64,000 nucleotides of DNA. It comes from Strigamia acuminata (taxonomy: Eukaryota; Arthropoda; Chilopoda; Geophilomorpha; Linotaeniidae). The notes under the pieces are model-generated. The model was not told the origin of the DNA. It worked only from the letters and a program-made list of their open reading frames with translations, and made no database searches. Of the stretch, positions 1 through 12,072 are shown piece by piece (position 1 is the first letter of the stretch; each line of letters begins with the position of its first letter). The position numbers were made by a program, and so were the translations under genes. The stretch covers positions 26,996,427-27,060,426 of the forward strand of contig OX442315.1 in assembly GCA_949358305.1 (NCBI GenBank), given 5' to 3'.

Positions 1-952
1 TTTGTTTGCTCGCTGTTCTTGAGACTCGTTGCTTAACCTCCTTTTACTTTCGTTGGGCCTTGTAAGGGCCCCTCGGGGTACAGGGGGACTAACAAATAGG
101 TTGTGGCCCCAATAGAGATTCCATTACGTCATACGTAGGTGTAATTAAATGGAGAGAAAGTTCTGCGTGAATGATCGCATCTTAACAATTCTTTTTCTGC
201 TGTGTAGATTGGCGGGGGCGAGTCACATTACAACTTTTAGAGAGCTTTGTTTTCCTCTGGATATCAGCTCGCTTTATAAGTAGGTCATTTTTTGCTTTTT
301 AACCTCTATAAACCTCTTAGGGCGGATTATTTTTCGCTTTTTTAATTTCAGTTTTTAAATTTTCATTTCATTTTTCCTGTAATAATAGACCGGAGACATC
401 ACGCGCAATTGGCTTTGATACGTGCTGTTGCGATGGTATTCTAATTCCAGGCAAAAGTAAAGATTAATTTATTTCTTGTTGTGTCTGGTGCTCTTAACAG
501 TTCATTGTTCATGCAATTATTTATTTTTTCAACAGTAATTTTGTATGAATAAGGAAACGTTTGGAATTGATGATAGATGGAGATGGTCTCATTAGAAAAG
601 AGAAAATTAGAATAGAAAAACTTCATCTGGGCAAACTATATTGGGCAAACAAATGGGGTTGTGATGATACTGTGTGCTGCTATAACATTGACTTAAAAGT
701 AGGCCTATCTTTTTTAAAAAATGTTTGAAGCTAGGACACAGCGTTAAGGAATTTTTCAATTTATTGAATTTTTAAGTTTTTATTTACAATTTAAAAAGTT
801 ATAATAAAAAATTGAAATTTAATTTGCTACATCTAATGATCAAGAGTATTTTAGTGAATAAAAATGAAAAATAGTTTTAAAAAAATTAAATTTTAAGATT
901 ATACATCTATACTGTAGATTTTATTTATTTTTGAATTATATTCATCATCTGC
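1..952. other. Left-edge non-coding stretch
   Basis: AT-rich sequence downstream of gene 1. I see no convincing gene. A 61-codon minus-strand frame at 441-626 has no signal peptide, no tiny first exon and no TATA box of the kind used by its neighbours. Confidence 0.6.
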
Positions 953-1298
953 TTAATTTACATGAACCGGTATTACTGAAACATATGATGTTGATTGACG
1001 TGGCGCATATATTGGTAGTGGGTAGTAGATGACTTGAGGAGAATAATAACGTGTGCTTCCATAACTTATGTAGTCGTTGTCATCTTCAACTCCGGAATTA
1101 TATTCTCCAGTATAACTTTGCATGTTATGAAGGCCTTTGCCAAATGTCTTGATCATCCATTTTCCATTGTTCGCACTTGGTTTTACATCCATGACTAACG
1201 TGCACAGGAGAAAACACATCTGCAATGCAAATTACTGATTACAAATTTGTCGAATATTATTAGATTGTTTTTTTTTGATTTACCAAAAATCTACTCAT
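953..1298 (-). CDS. Gene 1: small secreted KW-motif protein, divergent, without Gly tail
   Basis: Two coding exons: 1284-1298 (MSRFL) and 953-1219, separated by a 64-base GT-AG intron in phase 0; 93 residues. Residues 1-20 form a hydrophobic signal peptide (MCFLLCTLVM core). Block 1 is GKWMIKTFGKGLHNM near residues 24-38, a clear but diverged form of the array's cationic motif. Block 2 is QVIYYPLPIYAPR and block 3 is the C-terminal SYVSVIPVHVN. There is no Gly-rich tail, so this is the shortest version of the three-block architecture. TATAAAAA lies at 1374-1381. The function is unknown; an extracellular matrix or cuticle role is inferred from the family. Confidence 0.8.
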
Positions 1299-1373
1299 GG
1301 TTACTTTGGATTGTTTGATGATGTTGTTTAAAAGGTTTACGAGATTCTAATGTTTCCATTTGCAAAACATGTA

Positions 1374-1381
1374 TTTTTATA
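1374..1381 (-). promoter_or_regulatory. TATA box of gene 1
   Basis: TATAAAAA on the minus strand, 76 bases upstream of the start codon. Confidence 0.7.
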
Positions 1382-1904
1382 GTTTTTCCTGGTAACCTTA
1401 AGATCGAGTTTCACTTGTAAGACTATTGGAATTTGTTCAATTGGCAAAGGTCAATGTTTCTGCGTATATTAAACATTAAATAATATTGGTTTATTGAGAA
1501 ACATTAACCTTGGCCCTCTTGACAATCGGTTGAATAATTAATTCGATTCCGTCATACACTGTGTGTGACCTTAATTGACATCTGTTCTCATTCCAAACAA
1601 ATCACAATTGTCATTTTCTAGGCATGTAAACTTGTAACTTTGCAGTGGGTTTACAATCCTCATTATCATTACATCAAATTAGGTTTAACAAGCAAATTGA
1701 TACAAAATAAAAGAAATCACTTTATTTCGATTTATTTTTGTGGAAACATACAATTTTAAAAACATCGAGAAGAAATATATTTACATAAATTATAGAGAGA
1801 AAAAATAATAAAAAAATGTGCTGTAATTTAAAAAATAAAAATAATAAATGCTCGAATTGTTTGACATACACACAATTACTAGGCTAGATTGGTTAACTTC
1901 AGGA

Positions 1905-3101
1905 TCAACGACCGTATTGTCTACAGTTGAATGAAACAATATTACATTTATGGGACATTTTAAGGGGAAAAACGATATACTTACTCGTCATTCGATCCTA
2001 ATGAAATACTGGCGCCGTAACCACCTTCTGTCATTCCACCTCCATGTCCTCCTGCAAAATTACTACCACCGCCTCCATAACCGCTGTCACTAGCCATTCC
2101 TCCGCCGCCATAACCTCCAGCATTTTCACTAATGCCATTGCTTGCAAGCGGAATAATTGTAATTCCATATCCACCTGAATTACCGCCGCCAATTACTCCA
2201 TCTGAATTACCGCCGCCATTTCCTCCGCCATTGACGTATCCTCCATTTCCTCCAGCATTGGCGTACCCGCCATTTCCAGTGAAATCTCCACCACCCATAC
2301 GTTTGCCTCCGTAGGCACCTCCACCTCCAGAGCCGCCACCTCCATATCCACCACCACCCATGCTCACTCTATAACCACCACCTCCCATGCTCACTCCGTA
2401 GCCGCCGCTACTCATTCCGCTTCCGTAACCACCGCCGCTGACTCCATGACCTCCTCCTCCTCCGCTGCCATAACCACCACCTCCTCCGCTGCCGCCTCCA
2501 TTTCCGTACATCATTGGAATATAAATTGGAATAAAAACAGGCTGTTGTCCGCCGCCGCCGCCGCCTCCACTCTTTCCGTATCCACCTCCACCTCCACTTT
2601 TTCCGTATCCACCTCCACCTCCACTTTTTCCATATCCGCCACCACCTCCACCTCCACCACCGCCATAACTCATTTCACCGCCGCCATAACTCATTTCACC
2701 GCCTCCATATCCACCGCCTCCACCGCCGCTGCTTCCATATCCTCCTCCACCTCCACTTTTTCCATATCCACCGCCACCGCCACCACCGCCGCCTCCATAT
2801 CCTCCTCCACCTCCACTTTTTCCGTATCCACCACCACCTCCACCATAACTCATTCCACCTCCACCATATCCACCGCCTCCGTAATCATTCTTCATATTTT
2901 TCAATCCTTTTCCTTTTGCTTTGATCTTCCATTTGCCACCTCCTTCGTCATTATTTTTCTTCTTGCTTGCATGTACCAAAGAAAGGCAAACAAGGGCGAC
3001 CAGACACAAAAATACCTGGAAATTCAAATGTTATAATGAGATTAGAATTGAAATGCAATTAAACTCTACAGTAATCAATTTCTTACCAACTGTTTCTTCA
3101 T
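1905..3101 (-). CDS. Gene 2: large Gly-rich secreted KW-motif protein with tiny third exon
   Basis: Three coding exons: 3087-3101 (MKKQL), 1985-3015 and 1905-1920; 353 residues. The signal peptide is residues 1-21 (VFLCLVALVCLSLVHA). Block 1, GKWKIKAKGKGLKNM, is at residues 32-46 after a Lys/Asn stretch. A long tail of GGGGGYGKS, GGGGYGGG and MSYGGG repeats follows, interrupted by the block-2-like strand PVFIPIYIPMMYG. The frame appears to stop with GAG TAA, but this reads GA|GTAAGTATA, a strong donor. A pyrimidine-rich acceptor at 1921-1922 joins a 16-base exon that adds QYGR and a stop at 1905. A later AATAAA lies near 1720. Probably a fibrous extracellular protein; the repeats are likely length-variable. 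Confidence 0.85.
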
Positions 3102-3177
3102 TGCACTGTGTGTATTTATCCTGTGTGTGTTATTCAATACCGTATGGTATGGTGTGAAGATACAGTGTGATATTGGG

Positions 3178-3187
3178 CTATATATAG
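3178..3187 (-). promoter_or_regulatory. TATA box of gene 2
   Basis: CCTATATATAG on the minus strand, about 77 bases upstream of the start codon. Confidence 0.7.
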
Positions 3188-3248
3188 GTGAGAATCGAGG
3201 CTGGGAGGGTCAAAATCTTCTTTCATTGGTCGGTAGTGAAACTAAAGG

Positions 3249-3258
3249 AAGGTCACGG
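3249..3258. promoter_or_regulatory. AAGGTCACGG site upstream of gene 2
   Basis: AAGGTCACGG about 150 bases upstream of the start. The same string is upstream of gene 9, and AGGTCACGG is upstream of gene 10. AGGTCA is the nuclear-receptor half-site; binding here is inference. Confidence 0.35.
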
Positions 3259-3259
3259 C

Positions 3260-5290
3260 TCAATTAAGGAGTTGATGCACGGAAATAAAGAAAAGATGGG
3301 GATGAGTATGATAAGGTTGGACCTTTAGGCATACCTACTCATTAGCATTCTGGGTGAAAAAAAGAGATTAAATGGAAGAGAGGCTTATCGTGGGATATTC
3401 CTCCTCCCACAAAGCATGAGGTGTGGGTTTATTACTCGTTGCGAACTTGGAATTCTTTTCTTCTCAATGCGAGAACGATAAACAATAGAATAAAAATTGT
3501 CTCCATTTTTTTCGGGGGTTTGTTCACACCGTATAATACTTTTTGTTTATATTTGTCGGGTTTTTAGCGTGAAATTAAAATGGTGGGTACGTGCTGGGGC
3601 CTTTATTAGGTGTAAAAAATAAAATCTTGGGCGAAATTGTTGATTTTTAGAATGTAAAATATTTTGTAAACATAAAGGTTAGATTTTACTGCAAGTTTAT
3701 TTACACGTTTATGACCTCTAATTCCATTTCTCTTGGGAATTACACGGAGGTGGTAATTGGATTGAATGAACTTTCAAAGAAAACAAAAGTACTAATCACT
3801 CGAATCGTGACAGTTGAAAACATTTGAGAAAAAAAAGACCTTTTCTTTTATTACTTTAAAGTAAAAATAAAAAATAGCAAGTTGAACGACCTGTTGTTTT
3901 ACAATTTAAACTGTTTTTAATTTACTGATTTACCCTAATTTTAAAGTTGAAGTTTGTATTGAAATAATTTGATTTCGACTTGATTCACTCTATTTCCCAC
4001 TACAGTTCATATTCAAATGCAATCTCGCGCTTAATCAAGTTGCTTCTTTCCTCTTTTGTCTTTTTCATTTCAAGGTGCAGTGGTTTAGTGCAATCAGGTT
4101 AATTTTATTTCAAGCTAGTAATAAAAGCAATTAACACAACCAAAGAAAATTGTTGACAATTTACGGTCTTTGCAATTAAAACCATTCATATGTGAAGATA
4201 GGTCAATTAAAAATGGATCTGCTCTTGGTCTTTTTGTGTGTAAATTTATGAATGATACGTGATTAAAAGTAGCTTATCTAGTTTATATTTATTTGATAGT
4301 TTATAAAGTCAGTGCGTCAGGGTCAATACGTTTATTTCCGGTATACGTGGTAATTGAATTTCTAAAATATATTTAAAATTTTTACGTGTAAAAGGTTTAT
4401 TATGTGCCTAAAGGTGTTCAGGTTGTAATTAGGGTTTTACCGTGTTATTAAACTATGCAGATGTAGTTGAGTGAGGCGGATGTTGTTGGGCTTTCAATCA
4501 ATCAAAGAGAGAATTAGTGCAGCGACCTGTGAAAGGTGGTAACTTATTATATGAGGATGTTCCTTAAAGTCACGCACTTGACTGACATTACTGCGGTAAC
4601 AATAACAAGTCTAGGTTAAAAATATCTTGGTCATTTAAATTTAATTAGAGTGCTACAGAATAGAAGAAAAAATGCGAGGAAAAAAAATGATTGCAGGAAA
4701 ATTTCTGATTTAATTGTTAATGTGTAGATTTCGTATTTTTGTGTACCAAGTTTAAAAGGAAGATAAATTATTTTTTTAATATTTATGTTATAAATATGCC
4801 CGCCCTCTGCAGACAAACTGTAAAAGTGTGTTAGTTTATGGCTACTGCTACCAGCTGGCGATATTGATGTTGCAATAAAAAGGCGGTCGAATTAAATTAT
4901 TTATTTATTTATTGTATTGAGAACTAGTTGAGTTGAGTAGAATTATTTATGTAATTTTTTTAAAAATTTTTAATCAAGTTTAGTTTCATGAATTTACTAT
5001 GATAAAAAAACTAGATCTTTTAAATTTGTAATGCAATGATTTACACAGGTGAATTTTAATCCACTCTGATTTGTTGATCTGTTGTTAAGTGCAGTAACAC
5101 CAGTTTATTTACTTCTGGTTTATTAGTCAAAAATAATTTTGTAAGTATGTACACACTGAAATAAATATAAAATAAAATTAATGTAAAAAAAAATAATATT
5201 GTTTAATTTGGCATATTTGTACAGCATTAAAAAGGAAATTCACTATTTACAAAGAAATGATACGGTAAGTTACTGAGATAAAACAAAATA
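3260..5290. other. Intergenic, no gene seen
   Basis: About 2 kb of AT-rich sequence between genes 2 and 3. No short first exon plus acceptor pattern was found on either strand. Confidence 0.5.
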
Positions 5291-5294
5291 ATCT

Positions 5295-6071
5295 TCAATA
5301 CAAACTTAACACTAGCTTTCTGAAATACAAAATAGAAAAAATTAAATCAGTAACGAATTTATTTGATAAACCTCAAAATATTTATAAAAAAAAAACTAAC
5401 ATAAGTTTACGCTCGGTAGGGAGAAAATGGATATTCTTCATCATCACTTCGATAATTTTGGCCACCACCGTATCCACCATATCCCTGGTCATGATGCTGT
5501 CCACCGTACGCACTGGCGCCATATCCGCCGCTACTTCTACCTCCATATCCTCCTCCATATCCCCCACCATGGCCATAATGCGGAACGATGTGAATCTTCA
5601 CTTCATCTTTGTGATAATTTGGTTGGTGTACAGGTACGGGATAGTGAATGGGAACTGGTATGATGTGAGGTTGACTGTATCCACCACCGTAACCACCCAT
5701 ATGACGTCCACCATAGCCGCCTCCATGGCCACCGCCATAACCGCCGCCGCCTCCGTATCCACCACCACCGCCGCCTCCGTATCCACCGCCGCCTCCGTAT
5801 CCACCGCCGTATCCTCCACCGTATCCATACATGTTTTGTAATCCTTTGCCTTTAGCTTTTATCGACCATTTGCCGCCTCCTTTTTTGCCTTTGGATTTTT
5901 TACCACCATATCCATATCCATATCCATCACCGCCTTTTCCTTTGGTTGCTAATGCGACCGAAATGCAAAGCACAAGCACAAGCAGAATCTAAGATATATA
6001 AACATGTAAACATTAATATGACCAAGTAATGTTGGTTTTGCCTTGCTAAAGCTTACCGTGTTTTTCAACAT
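5295..6071 (-). CDS. Gene 3: Gly/Tyr-rich secreted KW-motif protein
   Basis: Exon 1 is 6057-6071 (MLKNT) and exon 2 is 5411-5988. A third exon, 5295-5319, is likely. Residues 6-19 (ILLVLVLCISVALA) complete the signal peptide. Block 1, GKWSIKAKGKGLQNM, is near residues 44-58, followed by GGGYGGG repeats. Block 2 is HIIPVPIHYPVPVHQP and block 3 is EVKIHIVPHYGHGGG, then a Gly/Tyr/His tail ending SPYR. Read straight through, the frame ends YRA at 5407 (198 residues). CGA GC|GTAAAC is a weak phase-2 donor, but the acceptor at 5320-5322 (tattttgtatttcag) is excellent and would give AKLVLSLY and 205 residues. The choice between the two ends is not certain. Confidence 0.8.
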
Positions 6072-6151
6072 GGTGCAATTCGTTGGGTTTGCTCCTGATG
6101 TGTTCTCTTGAGAGGACTCGGAGTTGTGAGTTCGCTTGTTCGAGTGACCGG

Positions 6152-6160
6152 CTTTTTACA
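6152..6160 (-). promoter_or_regulatory. Weak TATA-like element of gene 3
   Basis: TGTAAAAAG on the minus strand, about 81 bases upstream of the start. It is less canonical than those of most neighbours. Confidence 0.35.
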
Positions 6161-6164
6161 GGGT

Positions 6165-7190
6165 GGGTCTTCAACCACGTGACAGGAATCCCTTTGGTTC
6201 GTAGGTCAAGGCTCTTGATGAAATTTGGGGTCGCTGATGTAACTACTAATCGAATTGGTGGACCCACTTTTCGAATGGCTTTCTCTAGGTCAGGCAGGCG
6301 GACTTAGGGGGGGAAAGGGTGTAGAATCTTTCATTCTCTGTCTTTTCCTTCTTCGGACTGAGGCAAGTGACCTGCGCATTTTTGCTCCATAGCTACAAGG
6401 TGTGCCCAGGCGCAGAAAGTGGAAAGGATACAGGGCAAATTAGATTTATTTAAATAAATGACATATTTATAATGCTTTTAGGAATCGATTAGTAATAGTT
6501 GAATACGTAAGCTTTTATTGCCTGTAAGATGTTAGAATTTAAAGAATTGTTTGTGAAGAAATTAAATTAAATTTAACGTGTTACAACTTTTTACAAGTGA
6601 TTATGATGCAATACATTTAATTGAGAATTAGATTTGCTCATTTTGAATGGATTATTCATTTTGTTTTATCAGTTACAGATCTATATTGTGATATTTTGTG
6701 TTTTGTTTTATATTAGACGAACCGGTTTCACTCTTTACGTCTGTTATTCGCTGTTCAAACTAAACTCAATCTTTTCTTTGTTAAGGTCAACAGCTTTAAT
6801 CATTTTATTATTTATTTATTAGCGTATGTGCTTTGACATTCTTCGAAGAGGTTAACAGCCTTGACTAAAATCATTTTTATTTCCTTACTCACCCCTATTA
6901 GCTCATGATGGTGTTCTACATATTACCCCTCCACTTGAACCACTAACCTGCTTCGCTCTAGGTGTTGCACGTGAGTTTTAAGGAAGATTTACTTTTTTCC
7001 AATTTACTTTCTTCAAGTTTTAATTATGGATGAAATAAAAGGCAAATATTCCTAATAGTTCCATTTTTATTTATACATTTTTTACACTTTATTACAAAAT
7101 TAAATACACTTTAATCATAATCTACTACTTTTAATAATTATTATTACACTTTTTATTACCATTATAAATAAATTTTCCTTTTATTTGAAT
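6165..7190. other. Intergenic, no gene seen
   Basis: Nothing codes convincingly. An AATAAA for gene 4 lies just left of its stop, around 7180. Confidence 0.5.
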
Positions 7191-7196
7191 AAAAAA

Positions 7197-7946
7197 TCAT
7201 CCGCTGTAAGTACCACTTGAAAACCCATCAGATGCGAAATTATCAAATTGATCCGCACTGTTAAATGAATCAAAAGAGTTGCCTTTCAATGCCGAAAAGC
7301 CGTATGCTGAGCCCATATCACTAACGGGATATGTTACATACTCCAGATCCACTCGTGGGATGTAGCTTTGAGCCGCAGAAATCTGTGAGCCCAAACCGAA
7401 TCCAGCAGACTGTGTTCCCAAACCGAATCCAGCAGACTGTGTTCCCAAACCGAATCCAGACGATTGTGCGGCAAATGATGGCTGACTTGTCAGAGAAGAT
7501 GATGAAACTTGCGGTTGGGTCATTAAAGCGATGGGAATTATGACTGGGACGACGTGAGGTGCAACGCCTGATCCGGCAGTAAAACTTGCAGATGTGGCAG
7601 CACTTTGTGCCCCGTTGAATCCGTTGTATCCGTAACCCCCTGATGGAGCTGCTGCGGGATAGGCTGGAGCGGCGGGTGCGGCGGCAGCTTGCGGGTAGTA
7701 CGGCGCTGGTGCGGCGGGCGGATAGTACGGAGCTGGTGCGGCTGCGGCTACAGGAACTGCTTGCAGATTTTTAAGACCAAATCCTTTGGCCTTGATCTTA
7801 AACTTGTCCTTCTTGAGGCCGAAGGTACAAGATAGAGTGGCTAGAAGTAGGATTAAAGTCTGTAATAAATAAAGTAGGTAAGTATCCGGATGTGATTTTT
7901 TGACTGTTGTTTATAGCGTTTTTTTTTTTACTATTAGTCTGGCCAT
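7197..7946 (-). CDS. Gene 4: Ala/Pro/Tyr- and Ser/Gly/Phe-rich secreted protein with KF-type block 1
   Basis: Exon 1 is 7932-7946 (MARLI) and exon 2 is 7197-7859; 225 residues. The frame is open upstream of the internal methionine near 7523, up to an acceptor at 7860-7862. Signal peptide core TLILLLATLSCTFG. Block 1 is DKFKIKAKGFGLKNL (residues 23-37), with Phe in place of Trp. Next comes an Ala-rich region with APAPYYP repeats, a block-2-like strand HVVPVIIPIALM, then three copies of SGFGLGTQ/SAGFGLG. The composition differs from the Gly-rich neighbours (Ala/Pro, Gln, Ser, Phe), but block 1 and exon design place it in the same family. TGA is followed at once by AATAAA. The exon 1 donor, GTAAAA, is weak. 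Confidence 0.8.
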
Positions 7947-8018
7947 GGTAGAGTGTCTTTGGTAGTCACTGCTGTATGCCTTTTGGTTATGGAATAAGTT
8001 GCAAGGACGTGTTAGGAC

Positions 8019-8026
8019 TTTTTATA
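8019..8026 (-). promoter_or_regulatory. TATA box of gene 4
   Basis: GTATAAAAAG on the minus strand; the core is 73 bases upstream of the start codon. Confidence 0.7.
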
Positions 8027-8895
8027 CAGATTTTTTACATTTTATCTCATCGGGTCAATTTGTAATCGAAGAATTGATCATGTTAATCTTCAGTTGAACA
8101 CCCCGTTTAATTCAATAGTTCTTATCGTTAGGTTTAATAGATGGAAATATATAATGGAGGTGAGTTTGTTTTTGTTGTTAGAGATGTTTCACATTTTGCC
8201 ACCAGATGGCGTAAACATTTTAAAGCGTATTTTTTAAAAATAATATTTATTTCAGTTTAATTTATTTATAGTTTTATCTATTTTACTTTTTTTTTTATTT
8301 TAAAGCATTTTTATTCATAATAAAAGTTTAAATCAGATTAGTATAAAGTGTTGAATTAGTAGGCCTTGGTTTAAGCACGTGGTCTTGTAGTTTGTAATGG
8401 CGGCGCTTCGTTTTCTAACAGAAAATCTCGAATAATCTAAACACGGTCATTTCTTGTGAGTTGAAATAATAACTTAATGCTTTTCACATTTATTTGACAA
8501 AGCTTTATTTTAGTTCGCTGACTCTAGTGTCTGATTTTTATCGAAGGAATTTGTCAACTGTTTTCAGGTATGTCCCGATTGACCTTATTTGCGATTATGT
8601 TTATTTGCCTGAGCTTCGTGACACGTTCAAGCAATTATTATTATTTTGAATTGATAATTATAAGTGGAATGATGAACAACTTATTAGCCAAAAATATGCT
8701 TATATTTTTATTCGTTATTTATATTTTGATGACATGAGAAAATGCAAAGTGCATTGAATTGAATGATAATTATACATTTTTAATGAAAAAGAAATGTTCA
8801 TTTTGCCAGTTTTTTTTCTATATGGTATAGCTACAGCTTACAGAGTGAAATACTGAAATACTGAAATACTTAGGAAAAAATATTTATAACAGATT

Positions 8896-9075
8896 ATACA
8901 TTTTGTACACACACAACACAAAAGCACGAAGAACAAGACGAACACACACATAACGGACAAACACGAGAAGAAAACGGACAAACATGAACAGGAAATGACA
9001 AGACAACACACACAGGACAAGCACAAAACGGACAGACACAAACACAGGACAAAATGACACACAAATGACAATATC
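8896..9075. repeat. ACAAACAC/ACGGACA low-complexity repeat
   Basis: Degenerate repeats of ACGGACAAACA-like units (for example near 8954, 8975 and 9028), purine/pyrimidine biased on one strand, just 3' of gene 5. Overlapping frames translate into Cys/Val-rich strings that are artefacts of the repeat. Confidence 0.5.
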
Positions 9076-9183
9076 ACGGTACGAAAACAAAATACTTAAA
9101 ACGAGACAAAACAAATATTTAGAAGGATATTTACAAAAACCAGCACGATGATGGTGTATATACATGATTAATGATTAGGTGAT

Positions 9184-9651
9184 TCAGTAATAGCCCTTTG
9201 GAGGTTCAGCCCTAAAAGAAAAGTAAAAAGTGTAAATTAAAACTCGTATTTTTCAATTAAATTATTAACCAGGTGACATCATTCGCATCGATGAGGTAAG
9301 GACCGCCATGACTGCTGTAACTTCCGCCGTAACCGCCGCCATGGCCGCCGCCACCGTGATTGTTGAAGCCAATAAACGGAACTGGTAGTGGATAGGAAAT
9401 GAGATAAGGTCCGCCGCCACCATCTTTGTTGCGATTAGCCGCAGCGAGACCCACGATGAGGATGAATGCGATCTGGAAAGAAGAAGAAGAAATTGGCTTC
9501 ACTGCAATGATTAACAATCGCCCGCCTTGAAATAGCTTTGCTGCATGACAATTTCCGAATTAATTTTACATTGAGTTAAAGGTAAGAAGTTTTCTAGCTA
9601 TAAATTTTCGATTTTAAATTGAAGTGAAATTTGTCTTACGTATTTGATCAT
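9184..9651 (-). CDS. Gene 5: small Gly-rich secreted protein, three exons
   Basis: Exons 9640-9651 (MIKY), 9270-9472 and 9184-9211; 80 residues. Signal peptide core IAFILIVGLAAA. The mature part starts NRNKDGGGG, then PYLISYPLPVPFIGF (like block 2), a short HGGGGHGGGYGG tract and GGPYLIDANDV. Block 1 is absent, although the gene sits among block-1 genes. Direct reading ends in LII at 9257. The phase-2 donor TG|GTTAAT plus the very strong acceptor at 9212-9213 (acttttcttttag) instead gives WAEPPKGYY and a stop, matching the aromatic C-termini of other members. The NRNK start of the mature chain is shared with gene 25. Confidence 0.75.
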
Positions 9652-9704
9652 ATCAGTGAGAATACGGGTATCCAAATGATGGTGACAAATGGTTAGTGGT
9701 TTCG

Positions 9705-9711
9705 TTATATA
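9705..9711 (-). promoter_or_regulatory. TATA box of gene 5
   Basis: TATATAA on the minus strand, 54 bases upstream of the start codon. Confidence 0.65.
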
Positions 9712-9719
9712 CGGCCGAT

Positions 9720-10630
9720 ACCTCCCCGCGGCTTACGATTAAGTGGTCATTCTCCCCTGCCGCGGGGAGTATCCGGGTCCGACGATGGTTCGTTGGACGA
9801 TGTGTCTCGGATGGTGCCAAAAAGAAAGTGCTGTCGGTTCTCCCTCGCGTCCCCCTTTATGGGAACAGCAGTTAAACGTCATCGCTCGCTCACGAGAGGT
9901 CCATGAACTGGTCTATGAGGAAGAAAAGAGATTGTGGTTGGTGAATTCGTTTTCCCATTGTCTGGTGTGATGATTTTTCATTTCTTTTCTTTTATTTGTT
10001 GGGGAATTGTATGAAGGAATTGTATCAAAGGGTTTTTATTATATTTTGGTCTTTTAGTTGAAATCGATGGATATTTATTTTAGTAGTAAAATATTTTGAA
10101 GATATTTTATTGCATTTCGTTTGAGAAATTGGAGTGAAAGTTGAGTTTGCTGGTCTGACTGAATTATTGATGGTTGGGTGAGTTAGAATAGGAAAAGTGT
10201 ATTAAAGCAAAACATAAAAGGCAAGCTGTTACACTTTTACTGGGTCACTGAGACGAGAACTTGGAAATTCGCCTTGGAGAGGACGTTGAACCCGTATTGC
10301 AGTGAAAGCAACTTTTAGGTTGTCTTTTATGGAATTGTTAATAGTATTTTAAGATAATATTTAGGTTTTGTTTAAATTTTTTTTTATAGCGGTTAATTAA
10401 ATTATTTTTAAAAAAGGTTTTAAATTTGTGTAAAATTGGAATAAGGTGGATGACATGGGAATGTTAAACTCAAGCCCCACTTTTGTGGTATAAAAAATGG
10501 GGTGTGTTTGGAATAAGGACATACGTAACATGAATTGACTTCCCTGTAATTACCTGAGAGATCCCCTTTATGGAAAAAAAAATATATAAAAAACAATCGG
10601 GAACAAAAATTCCCCACACTAATCACGTCA
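9720..10630. other. Intergenic, no gene seen
   Basis: The segment 9720-9970 is relatively GC-rich and has a 75-codon plus-strand frame, but it has no signal peptide or splice pattern. I see no supportable gene. Confidence 0.4.
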
Positions 10631-10639
10631 TTAAAAGTT

Positions 10640-11115
10640 TAATAAATTTTATAGTAAAACGTTAAAATTTAATTGAATCTTGAGTTAAACTCGAAAATGT
10701 AATAAAATTTGGGGGTAAAATTCTAAAATTTAATGAAACTCATGGGTAGACTTTAAAATTTAACAAAAGCTAATAATCGTTGGGTAATTTCTAAAATTTA
10801 ATAAAAATTGTTGGGAAATTTCTAAAATTTAACAAAAATTGGTGGGAAAATTCTAAAATGTAACAAAACTCAATGGGTAGACTCTAAAATTTAATAAAAG
10901 TAAATGGGTGGACTATAAAATCTTGATAAAACTCATGGAAAGTTCTAAAATTTAACAAAACCCAATGGGTAGACTCTAAAATTTAATAAAAGTAAATGGG
11001 TGGACTATAAAATCTTGATAAAACTCATGGAAAGTTCTAAAATTTAATAAAATTCATGGAAAGTTCTAAAATTTAATAAAACTCGATGGGAAATCTCTAA
11101 AACTTAATGAAACAC
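10640..11115. repeat. AT-rich minisatellite
   Basis: Repeated units of about 30 bases built on TCTAAAATTTAATAAAACTC with ATGGG(T/A) spacers. A higher-order unit of about 92 bases is present twice in near-identical form, with GGGTAGACTCTAAAATTTAA at about 10875 and again at about 10967. No coding content. Confidence 0.7.
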
Positions 11116-12072
11116 TCAAATGTTTATCTTTAGAAGTCGTCGCTTCGTTTAAACTGCACAATATCTTCAAAATTCCTTGCTTTACAAAATATCTTCGAAA
11201 TCGTCAAGCAAGGAATGCATATCTGGTTAGGGAATTCTGGGTAAACAAAATTTATTTAGAGTCTGAAACAATTAAATTTTTCCGTGCACCATCGGGGCCT
11301 TAAACAATTCGTTTCCTTGTGCAAGGGTGATTCAGAGTCTAAACAATATTTTTATGAGTACCACCCTTGGCAGGAAACTTAAGACTTTGATTAAGGTTAC
11401 CATTCCGAGGACGGAATGGTGTTATGAGTACTAGGCTTAAGGAAGGAAGACTCTTCATTTCCTCCCCTGTAGATTTATTGATCTTGAGACACACCTGCCG
11501 CAAGATGCTGAGGAAGTCGTTTCCACTTGCAAAAAAAGTGAAGGAGAATTTAAAAACAATCCCGTTACAGGTTTTGCTGCAATAGAGTTCGTTGAACTCT
11601 TTCTTGCTTTCTTTATCTTTCTTCCTCTCGTCATTGAAGTTCTTTTTCTCGCAGAGATCATCCCTGAAATGCGGTAGAAAGGGGTCATGGTGGTGGGAGC
11701 GTTGAACTGTTTTTTTGTTTTCCTCTTCTAACATGCTTATTCGGAACAGTTTGGTTCAATTCTCCACCACCAGGAACAAGGACAAATGTAAATAAACTCA
11801 TTTAGCCTGATGAAATTTAATATTATACTTAAATGTAAATTAGAATGACAATTGTTATCATTGGAAGTGTTAATTTAAGTATAAGGAGCTTGTGCAGTTA
11901 TCACACTTAAATATTACCAATTAAGTTAGATTAAAATTTTATTCTTAACACATTTTATATTACATTTAATTCTAGGCGTTTAAAAAGGCATTTAAAATGG
12001 TTATACAATTTTTAAAAATATTACAAGTTTATAAAATGTATATTATCAATGATTTCTAATAATTTTGTGGAA

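Noticed and set aside
8838-9165. Cys/Val/Leu-rich minus-strand frames that look like membrane proteins
   Set aside because: Produced by the ACAAACAC/ACGGACA simple repeat next to gene 5.
11339-11734. A 131-codon minus-strand frame with a Lys/Glu-rich start
   Set aside because: It starts with an ATG but has no signal peptide, recognisable domain or TATA box of the array type, and ends in low-complexity sequence. It could be an unrelated gene fragment, but I cannot support it.
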